Positions 6,664 to 12,086 of a stretch of 12,086 nucleotides of DNA are shown one piece after another. The notes beneath the pieces are model-generated. The model was given only the letters and a program-made list of their open reading frames with translations. It did not search any database and had not been told where the DNA came from. Where the stretch lies: positions 1-12,086 of the forward strand of contig USEY01000075.1 in the NCBI GenBank assembly GCA_900553815.1, in the 5' to 3' direction. This DNA comes from an uncultured Bacteroides sp. (GTDB lineage: Bacteria; Bacteroidota; Bacteroidia; Bacteroidales; Bacteroidaceae). Position 1 is the first letter of the stretch. The number at the start of each line of letters is the position of its first letter. Position numbers and translations under genes: made by a program.

Positions 6664-6740
6664 GGCGGGATAGCTCAGCTGGTTAGAGCGCATGATTCAT
6701 AATCATGAGGTCCCCGGTTCAATCCCGGGTCCCGCTACCA
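6664..6740 (+). tRNA. tRNA with CAT anticodon, most likely elongator tRNA-Met
   Basis: The 77-nt cloverleaf is complete and includes an encoded CCA. Acceptor stem is 6664-6670 with 6730-6736 (closing pair G-T), T8 and A9, D-stem GCTC/GAGC, anticodon stem CATGA/TCATG around loop TTCATAA with anticodon CAT at 6698-6700, T-stem CCCGG/CCGGG around TTCAATC, discriminator A and CCA at 6738-6740. The anticodon stem lacks the three G-C pairs of initiator tRNA, so this is not tRNA-fMet. A CAT anticodon also occurs in tRNA-Ile2, where C34 becomes lysidine. I favour elongator Met from general resemblance but cannot exclude Ile2. It is a single-gene unit with its own promoter and terminator. Confidence 0.96.
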
Positions 6741-6750
6741 AAAAGATTTA

Positions 6751-6788
6751 GACTGTTAGGTGGCTTCCACACTTGGCGGTCTTTTTTT
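6751..6788 (+). terminator. Rho-independent terminator of the tRNA, possibly bidirectional
   Basis: GACTG (6751-6755) pairs with CGGTC (6777-6781). Inside, AGGTGG pairs with CCACACT with one bulged A, around a CTT tip. Seven T residues follow at 6782-6788. It starts 10 nt after the tRNA CCA. On the minus strand the same stem is followed by TAAATCTTTTT, so it could also stop transcripts arriving from the convergent transporter gene. Confidence 0.85.
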
Positions 6789-6854
6789 ATGTCCATACAG
6801 CATATCTTTAACAGGTACGCCCACCTGCTCCACCAGTCTGTGAGAGCACGACCA

Positions 6855-7610
6855 CTATCCGACCAACAAGCTCTCGTAAACTATCTTCACCAGAAAAATC
6901 CCGAGAACAATTATTATTATAGGTCTGGCAACACCCTTTCCTCTACTTATAAAATAGTTAGCCCCTATATAATTACCCGCAATACCAAATAAGGAAGCTA
7001 CAATAGCCAAAGGAAATACAACCGAGCCATTGGATAAAAATACCGTGAGCGCAGCCACATTGGTTGAAAGATTGATAATTTTAGTCGCGCCAGCCGCCTC
7101 TTTCAACGTCAACCTCGCCACATACACCAATAGCAAGATAAGAAATGTTCCTGTCCCAGGGCCATAAAACCCGTCATAAATACCTATTACAAGAGCTATC
7201 GCCGCAGAAAGTACAACCGACTTGAAAGGCGAAAAAGGAGGTTTGGAGTTTTCTATCGACTTGGCCTTTATCACAAAAACGGCCGTCACTGGAATGATAA
7301 CCAGCATCAGGCTCTTAAAAATATCAGCCGGCACAGACAGAGCCAATTTTGCTCCAAGCCACGAACCGGCCAAAGCAGTAAAAACAGATGGAAGCACATG
7401 CGGCAAATTAACAAGACCTTTCTTCAAGAATCTATAAGTAGCCACAAAAGTACCCATACAGGCACTGAATTTATTTGTTCCAATAGCATAATGAGCCGGC
7501 AAACCAGCCATCAGATAGGCCGGCAACGAGATAAGCCCACCACCACCTGCAATCGCATCTACAAAGCCGGCAATAAAAACCAAAGGGCAAATAATGATAT
7601 ACTCCAACAT
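6855..7610 (-). CDS. TSUP / sulfite exporter TauE/SafE family membrane protein (YfcA-like)
   Basis: A 251-residue very hydrophobic inner-membrane protein with about eight membrane segments in two related halves. The repeated family signatures are visible: GFVDAIAGGGG (15-25) followed by LPAYLMAG and GTNKFS (44-49), then in the second half GIYDGFYGPGTG (143-154) followed by GATKIIN (174-180). TSUP proteins move small organic or sulfur-containing anions such as sulfite, sulfoacetate or thiosulfate; the substrate here cannot be inferred and no sulfur genes are adjacent. Start: ATG at 7610, giving the usual short N-terminus before the first helix. A longer frame exists only by using TTG at 7652, and its extra 14 residues are polar and cover the probable promoter. 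The gene is alone, convergent with the tRNA and downstream of ribF by 170 nt. A weak hairpin (6812-6816 with 6823-6827) follows its stop. Confidence 0.93.
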   Translation of the reverse strand: MLEYIIICPLVFIAGFVDAIAGGGGLISLPAYLMAGLPAHYAIGTNKFSACMGTFVATYRFLKKGLVNLPHVLPSVFTALAGSWLGAKLALSVPADIFKSLMLVIIPVTAVFVIKAKSIENSKPPFSPFKSVVLSAAIALVIGIYDGFYGPGTGTFLILLLVYVARLTLKEAAGATKIINLSTNVAALTVFLSNGSVVFPLAIVASLFGIAGNYIGANYFISRGKGVARPIIIIVLGIFLVKIVYESLLVG

Positions 7611-7627
7611 GAAAGAATCACACTTAT

Positions 7628-7657
7628 CAAAGGAAACTACTATACGATTCAAACAAA
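7628..7657 (-). promoter_or_regulatory. Candidate promoter of the TSUP transporter gene
   Basis: On the minus strand TTTG at 7654-7657 is followed after 18 nt by TTCCTTTG (7628-7635), one mismatch from TAnnTTTG. The start of transcription would fall only about 10-15 nt before the ATG at 7610. The position between ribF and the transporter fits, but the match is imperfect. Confidence 0.35.
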
Positions 7658-7780
7658 AGCAATCACATCCAATACTTCCTACAATGACACATACTTTATA
7701 TTTTATGCATCAAGGAAGCAAAATCTGCTCATTGAAAGGCGAACCATAACATAATGAATAAAAAATGCTCTTGGCAATCC

Positions 7781-8710
7781 TTACCGATTGTACTCATTCA
7801 GCACTTTTTCCGCCTCCACCTTATCCTGTCGCAGACGTTCCGTCAGTTCTTCCAAAGAATCAAATTTCAGTTCTGCCCGCAGGCGACGAACAAAAAATAT
7901 ACGCATCGGACAATGGTAGATGTCTGCATTAAAATGAAAGATATGCACTTCTATGCTGCGGTCCGTACCGTTGTTCAGCGTAGGCCTATAACCGATGCTC
8001 AACATTCCGCCATAGCAAGTGCCCTGCACTTCAACCCTGACGGCATATACACCGTCAGCCGGCACCAGTTTATCCACATCGCCAACCTGCAGATTTGCCG
8101 TAGGAAATCCCAGCTTACGACCTACCTGATGTCCTTCCACCACCTTACCCGACAGAAAATACTCATAGCCCAGCAAGGATGCGGCCTGCTCCACCTCACC
8201 AGCCTCCAGCAAACGCCTTACAGCCGACGAGCTGACCGCTCTCTCACCCTCGCGCAGACATGGACCAGCCGGAATCACATCCATCCCCAGCTCACGTCCA
8301 TACGCCACATAATCCTCAAACCCTTCACTACGGTTATGCCCAAACCGATGGTCATAACCTATCAGCAAGGCCCGGATGTTATAACGGTTCTTCAGCACCT
8401 CCATAAAATCATGAGCCGACAAAGCGGCCAGGTAAGGCGTAAAGTCCAGTGTCAGGCAATAATCCACCGCCGTAGCACTCAGCAGCTCCACTTTCTCTTC
8501 ATAGGTAGTCAGCAGCTTCGGACAGAATTCCGGCTGAATAACCTTGCGCGGGTGCACCGGAAACGTAATGACAGCCGACGCCCATCCCCGTTTGCGTGCC
8601 TCCGCACACACCTGATCTATGAGATGCCGATGCCCCCGGTGCACACCATCAAAGAAGCCAATGGTAGCCACACTTGGCAGATTATTTGAACAGATGGCTC
8701 CAATCTTCAT
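7781..8710 (-). CDS. ribF: Bifunctional riboflavin kinase / FAD synthetase RibF
   Basis: A 309-residue cytoplasmic enzyme that phosphorylates riboflavin to FMN and then adenylylates FMN to FAD. N-terminal nucleotidyltransferase domain: GFFDGVHRGH at 18-27, which holds the HxGH-type nucleotide motif, YDHRFGHNRSEG at 119-130 and SSSAVR at 160-165. C-terminal kinase domain: GHQVGRKLGFPTAN at 193-206, GVYAV at 220-224, SIGYRPTLNNG at 238-248 and the likely catalytic Glu254 in SIEVHIF. Both activities look intact and the length is normal. Start: ATG at 8710. A TTG two codons earlier (8716) is possible but less likely. Either way the start lies inside the upstream HAD gene (stop at 8682), a 29-nt overlap, and no Shine-Dalgarno sequence is seen, so translation is probably coupled to the HAD gene. 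Last gene of the ATPase-HAD-ribF operon; no convincing terminator follows. Confidence 0.96.
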   Translation of the reverse strand: MKIGAICSNNLPSVATIGFFDGVHRGHRHLIDQVCAEARKRGWASAVITFPVHPRKVIQPEFCPKLLTTYEEKVELLSATAVDYCLTLDFTPYLAALSAHDFMEVLKNRYNIRALLIGYDHRFGHNRSEGFEDYVAYGRELGMDVIPAGPCLREGERAVSSSAVRRLLEAGEVEQAASLLGYEYFLSGKVVEGHQVGRKLGFPTANLQVGDVDKLVPADGVYAVRVEVQGTCYGGMLSIGYRPTLNNGTDRSIEVHIFHFNADIYHCPMRIFFVRRLRAELKFDSLEELTERLRQDKVEAEKVLNEYNR

Positions 8711-9299
8711 GTGCAACAGGAGTATAAGTAGCTATGCCCAGTGTTTCTGCAGCCCGGCAGTTCATGGGCGAATCATCAATGAAAAGAGTCTCATGCGGAT
8801 CAATGCCCGTATCATCCAATACTTTCTGGAAAATGGCCACATCGGGCTTTGCCATTTTCATTTCAAATGAAAGGAATATATGCTCAAAATAATCCTCCAC
8901 CCTGAATCCCTTATAAGGGAAGGCATGCTTGCACGACCATTCCCAGTGAATATCATTGGTATTGCTCAACAAGTAAACAATGTAATTCTTGCGTAAATTA
9001 AGCAAAAGGTCGAGCTTGTAAGTAGGGATAGTTACCAGAAAACTGTTCCACGCCTGGTCTATCTGTGCATCTGTCACCGGCTTGCCAATCCTTTCCCTTA
9101 TCTTCTCGCGAAATTCAGCAGCCGCAATCAATCCCTTCTCATGATTCAGAAAGAAATCCTGCTGATGGCACACATCGAGCATGGCGTCTACATTCTCCAG
9201 TCCCAGGCGTCTGAAATTCTCAATACAGCGCTCCCGATCCAAGTCTATCAATACGCCACCAAAATCTACCACCAGATTCTTAATACCTTTCATTTCCAT
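8682..9299 (-). CDS. HAD superfamily (subfamily IA, YihX-like) hydrolase, probable phosphatase
   Basis: A 205-residue soluble protein with all four HAD motifs. Motif I is VVDFGGVLIDLD (10-21) with nucleophile D12. Motif II is LLSNTN (110-115, S112). Motif III is K151 in AKPD. Motif IV is FIDDSPMN (173-180, D175 and D176). The cap between motifs I and II is helical, as in subfamily IA. Motif I reads DxG, not the classical DxD. E. coli YihX, an active sugar-phosphate phosphatase, shares this DxGNV-type motif, so activity is still expected. The substrate is unknown. Context suggests a possible flavin link: its last 29 nt overlap ribF, and the pyrimidine-phosphate dephosphorylation step of riboflavin synthesis is done by HAD enzymes in other bacteria. 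That is inference only. Start: ATG at 9299, preceded by AAGGA at a suitable distance; Met3 is an alternative. It follows the ATPase stop by 11 nt. Confidence 0.9.
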   Translation of the reverse strand: MEMKGIKNLVVDFGGVLIDLDRERCIENFRRLGLENVDAMLDVCHQQDFFLNHEKGLIAAAEFREKIRERIGKPVTDAQIDQAWNSFLVTIPTYKLDLLLNLRKNYIVYLLSNTNDIHWEWSCKHAFPYKGFRVEDYFEHIFLSFEMKMAKPDVAIFQKVLDDTGIDPHETLFIDDSPMNCRAAETLGIATYTPVAHEDWSHLFK

Positions 9300-9310
9300 A
9301 TTTTCTATCC

Positions 9311-11950
9311 TTACTTCAATTTTTTCTTTTTCAGTCGTTTCACCAAACGTACTATTTCACCCGCCCAGAGCACCAGCGAGGTGGAACCTATAATCTCCAG
9401 CCACGTCAGGGCATCGAGCGGTACAGTGCGGAATACACTGCCACCAAACTGCACTATCAGGAATTGCCCAACCAGTATGGCCGCCACAATGAGTTCCATG
9501 CCATACGATTTGGAAATGTTCCTGAACGCCGAATCCGCCGTACCAAATACACGAGCATTAAACAGGTTCCAGAACTGCAACATGACAAAGAACGTAAAGA
9601 AGACAGTAAGGCGGCGGGGCGTCATACCTCCCTCCAGCTGATGGAACGTAAAGAGCATACCCATCAGCACCACCAGGAACAGCAGTCCCATACCCAGAAT
9701 ATTGTAACGCATGGGCCGGGTTATGATGAAGTCACTGCTGCTACGCGGCTTTTCCTCCATCACGCTCTCGCTGGGAGGAATAGAAGCCAAAGCCAGTGCG
9801 GCAAAAGTATCCATAATTAGGTTCACCCATAACATCTGAGTTACCGTAAGCGGCAGTTCCGTACCAACAAACGAGCCCAGCAATACAATAAACAACGCCA
9901 CAAAGTTAATGGTCAGCTGGAATACGATAAACCGCTGTATATTCTTGTAGAGCGAACGTCCCCACATGACTGCCGTCCCGATGCTGTTGAACGAATCGTC
10001 GAGCAGTGTAATATCACTGGCCTCCTTGGCCACCGAAGTACCCGTACCCATTGACAGACCTACCTGTGCATGGTTCAGAGCAGGAGCATCATTAGTTCCG
10101 TCACCCGTCACAGCCACCACCGCACCTTTCTTTTGCAACAGCTGTACCAGCCGCTGTTTATCCGTGGGGCGCGCCCGCGACATCACTTTCAGGTCCATCA
10201 CCCTATCCAGTGCCTCTTCGTCACTCAAAGCTGCAAAATCGGCGCCTGTAATGCGGTTACGTTCCGTATCTTCCGGTGTCCACAACCCAATCTGGCGGGC
10301 TATCTCCGTAGCCGTACCCGGCGTATCACCGGTCACAATCTTCACACTGATACCTGCCGAACGGCACTTCTGCACAGCGGCCGGCACATCAGGACGAATA
10401 GGGTCGCTGATAGCTACAATACCTATAAAAGTCAGTCCTCCGTTTTCCACCAATGCCGCGCAATCAGTTTCCTTTGTATCACCCAGCGGCCTGTATGCCA
10501 ACGCCAGCGTACGCATGGCCTTGTTCTGATAACCCAGCAATTCGGCTTCATAGCGCTGCTTTGTCTCTGCTGTCAGGTCGCATTTCTGCATCACTATCTC
10601 GGGTGCTCCTTTCACATACAGCACCTGCTGTTTCAACAGCGGCGAGCTTACCAGTGTAGCCATGTATTTCCGCTCCGTAGAAAAGGTCAGCTGACTGGTT
10701 ACCTGCGCAGCTTCGCGCAAGGCCATGCAGTCTTTTCCCTTACCGGCCAGCCAAAGCAGCAAGGCTACCTCCGTGGGATTACCCACCCCTTTTGGCTTCT
10801 CACCCGGCGCATCCGTCTCCACAAATGCCGTAGAGTTGGCGCAAATGCTTTCGGCCACCAGGTCTTCATCGTTCACTTCCATGCGTCCTTCCTGCACCTG
10901 CATCAGGTTCTGTGTCAGCGTTCCGGTCTTGTCCGTACAAATCACCGTTATGGCTCCCATTGTCTCGCAGGCGTGCATCTTGCGCACCAGGTTATTGGTA
11001 GCCAGCATACGCCTCATGTTCAGCGCCAGACTCAACGTCACACTCATGGGCAGTCCCTCGGGCACAGCCACCACTATCAGCGTCACTGCCATCATGAAAT
11101 ACTGCAACGTAGCCTGCAAAGCCGGCATCCAGTCGCGGAATGTATGGAAGGATGAGAAATCATAATGCAACAACACATCTTTCACGAAGAATACGGCAAA
11201 AGCCAGTCCGGCTACCGTAAAACCAATCTTGCCTATCAGGTTGGCCAATTTGGTCAGCTGTATATTGAGCGGCGTGGGTTCCGTATTCTGTTCCGAACTC
11301 TGTCGGGCCACCTTGCCTATCTCAGTGGCATCACCCACGGCTTCCACCTTCAGCACTCCGTGTCCGTCTACCACCGTAGTACCCCTCAGCACATGATTAG
11401 ATGGATATGTGGCCTCACTGTCAAAGTCCGCCTCTACCGTTGTCTTGTTCACTACCGGTTCTCCGGTCAGGTTCGACTCATTGACCTGCAATGAAATGGC
11501 TTCCAGCAAGCTACCGTCGGCAGGCACTTCCTCACCGGTCTCCAGCATCACGATGTCGCCTACCACCACATCCTTGCGTGGTACCTGCTGCACTTTACCG
11601 TTGCGCACCACCTTGACCAGTGTTTCCTCATTAACGGCATTCAGCAAATCAAACTTCTTGCCAGCATCGTATTCAAAGAAAAAGCCGATACCCGTAGCCA
11701 GCAGAATGGCAAATATGATACCGATTGTCTCGGCATACTCATTTTCTATAATGGAAATAACCAATGAAAACAGCGCTGCCACCAGCAAAACCCTCACTAC
11801 AGGGTCCTCAAATTTCTCTAAGTACAGTTTCCACAATGAAGGTCGTTTAGGAGGTGTCAGCAGATTGATGCCGTGTTCTGTGCGATTACGACGCACTTCT
11901 TCGTCGGTCAGGCCGGCGTAATGATAATGATTCTCTCTCGTTGCAGCCAT
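9311..11950 (-). CDS. PMCA-type calcium-translocating P-type ATPase (P2B-like)
   Basis: An 879-residue inner-membrane cation pump. Order of parts: N-terminal cation-ATPase domain (about 8-65), M1-M2 (about 50-95), actuator domain with TGEP (162-165), M3-M4 with PEGL (297-300), phosphorylation loop DKTGT (D340), nucleotide-binding KGAPE (447-451), hinge TGDGTNDAP (615-623), then M5-M10. Ion-site residues fit a single-calcium pump: E298 in M4, N682 in M5, N710 and D714 in M6 (NLIMDT, as in plasma-membrane Ca-ATPases). The M5 position corresponding to SERCA Glu771 is Ala685, so SERCA site I is missing. There is no calmodulin-binding tail; the protein ends in a short Lys-rich stretch. It probably exports Ca2+, though related pumps can carry other divalent ions. 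Start: ATG at 11950 (MAATRENHYH). An in-frame ATG 33 codons upstream (12049) would place the promoter inside the gene. First gene of the operon with the HAD hydrolase and ribF. Confidence 0.95.
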   Translation of the reverse strand: MAATRENHYHYAGLTDEEVRRNRTEHGINLLTPPKRPSLWKLYLEKFEDPVVRVLLVAALFSLVISIIENEYAETIGIIFAILLATGIGFFFEYDAGKKFDLLNAVNEETLVKVVRNGKVQQVPRKDVVVGDIVMLETGEEVPADGSLLEAISLQVNESNLTGEPVVNKTTVEADFDSEATYPSNHVLRGTTVVDGHGVLKVEAVGDATEIGKVARQSSEQNTEPTPLNIQLTKLANLIGKIGFTVAGLAFAVFFVKDVLLHYDFSSFHTFRDWMPALQATLQYFMMAVTLIVVAVPEGLPMSVTLSLALNMRRMLATNNLVRKMHACETMGAITVICTDKTGTLTQNLMQVQEGRMEVNDEDLVAESICANSTAFVETDAPGEKPKGVGNPTEVALLLWLAGKGKDCMALREAAQVTSQLTFSTERKYMATLVSSPLLKQQVLYVKGAPEIVMQKCDLTAETKQRYEAELLGYQNKAMRTLALAYRPLGDTKETDCAALVENGGLTFIGIVAISDPIRPDVPAAVQKCRSAGISVKIVTGDTPGTATEIARQIGLWTPEDTERNRITGADFAALSDEEALDRVMDLKVMSRARPTDKQRLVQLLQKKGAVVAVTGDGTNDAPALNHAQVGLSMGTGTSVAKEASDITLLDDSFNSIGTAVMWGRSLYKNIQRFIVFQLTINFVALFIVLLGSFVGTELPLTVTQMLWVNLIMDTFAALALASIPPSESVMEEKPRSSSDFIITRPMRYNILGMGLLFLVVLMGMLFTFHQLEGGMTPRRLTVFFTFFVMLQFWNLFNARVFGTADSAFRNISKSYGMELIVAAILVGQFLIVQFGGSVFRTVPLDALTWLEIIGSTSLVLWAGEIVRLVKRLKKKKLK

Positions 11951-11981
11951 ACAAAGTTTTTTAGGTTTAGAATTCGTGCCG

Positions 11982-12014
11982 CAAAAATACAACAATAATC
12001 GCAAGATAGCCAAG
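11982..12014 (-). promoter_or_regulatory. Promoter of the Ca-ATPase-HAD-ribF operon
   Basis: On the minus strand the -7 box TATTTTTG (11982-11989) is a perfect TAnnTTTG. A -33-like CTTG lies at 12011-12014 with a 21-nt spacer. Transcription would start near 11976, about 25 nt before the ATG at 11950, which supports that start over the longer frame. Confidence 0.65.
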
Positions 12015-12086
12015 TTATTGACCATATTTCTTAATATGAATGTCCGCAAACATCCAATTAGTAAATTCGATGTTTAAACTCAGCTC
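12015..12086 (-). CDS. Possible 3' end of a gene entering from the right edge
   Basis: On the minus strand, the frame beginning at the window edge with Glu-Leu-Ser is open for 23 codons and ends with TAA at 12015-12017; the last residues are ADIHIKKYGQ. The composition is protein-like and the stop lies exactly next to the -33 box of the ATPase promoter, a natural end for an upstream gene. A 23-codon open frame also arises easily by chance, and no family is recognised. Confidence 0.33.
   Translation of the reverse strand, partial: ELSLNIEFTNWMFADIHIKKYGQ

Noticed and set aside
6664..6740. Initiator tRNA-fMet
   Set aside because: The anticodon stem is CATGA/TCATG and lacks the three consecutive G-C pairs of initiators.
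7611..7652. TTG start of the TSUP transporter
   Set aside because: The 14 extra residues are polar, and the ATG at 7610 gives the normal start just before the first membrane helix.
7760..7790. Terminator after ribF
   Set aside because: CAATC/GATTG gives only a 5-bp stem that includes the stop codon region, and the T-run lies 9 nt beyond it.
7754..8689. Plus-strand open frame of 311 codons
   Set aside because: It is the antisense shadow of ribF, whose motifs on the minus strand are unmistakable.
11951..12049. 33-residue N-terminal extension of the Ca-ATPase
   Set aside because: It would cover the consensus -7 box at 11982-11989, and the family normally begins near the MAATRENHYH start.

Overview
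The window looks like chromosome of a Bacteroides-type organism (phylum Bacteroidota). The clearest sign is promoters of the Bacteroides primary-sigma form (-7 TAnnTTTG, -33 TTTG, spacer about 19-21 nt). The best example precedes the single tRNA gene. Weak Shine-Dalgarno sequences, a long Bacteroidetes-style LptF/G permease and a START-like small protein agree with this. I cannot name the species. Every protein gene is on the minus strand; only the tRNA is on the plus strand.

Layout from left to right. (1) 1-223: 3' flank holding an 18-bp palindrome and a long hairpin that probably terminates the first gene. (2) 224-1072: exported metallo-beta-lactamase-fold hydrolase, predicted lipoprotein. 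(3) 1073-1590: more than 500 bp without a gene. It holds two candidate promoters for the hydrolase, two adjacent degenerate repeat arrays with a common period of about 22-24 bp, and a strong terminator for the next operon. (4) 1591-5949: an operon read lptF/G-like permease > ribBA > aspartate aminotransferase, with gaps of 12 and 27 bp and one promoter in front of the permease. (5) 6027-6413: START-like domain protein. (6) 6612-6788: plus-strand tRNA with CAT anticodon, carrying its own promoter and terminator. (7) 6855-7610: TSUP/TauE-SafE-type membrane transporter, convergent with the tRNA. (8) 7781-11950: operon read PMCA-type calcium P-type ATPase > HAD hydrolase > ribF. The first gap is 11 bp; the HAD and ribF frames overlap by 29 bp. 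(9) 12015-12086: an open minus-strand frame that may be the 3' end of another gene.

Functional links. RibBA makes the two early precursors of riboflavin, and RibF converts riboflavin to FMN and FAD; they sit in separate operons about 3.8 kb apart. The HAD protein overlapping ribF is a reasonable candidate for a flavin-related phosphatase, but this is inference. The permease belongs to lipopolysaccharide export and the aminotransferase to amino-acid metabolism, so the 1591-5949 operon joins unrelated housekeeping jobs. Most of the window is core metabolism. The least explained parts are the periodic repeat region (1249-1493), the palindrome at 29-46 and the HAD-ribF coupling. I see no phage, transposon, CRISPR or defence genes.
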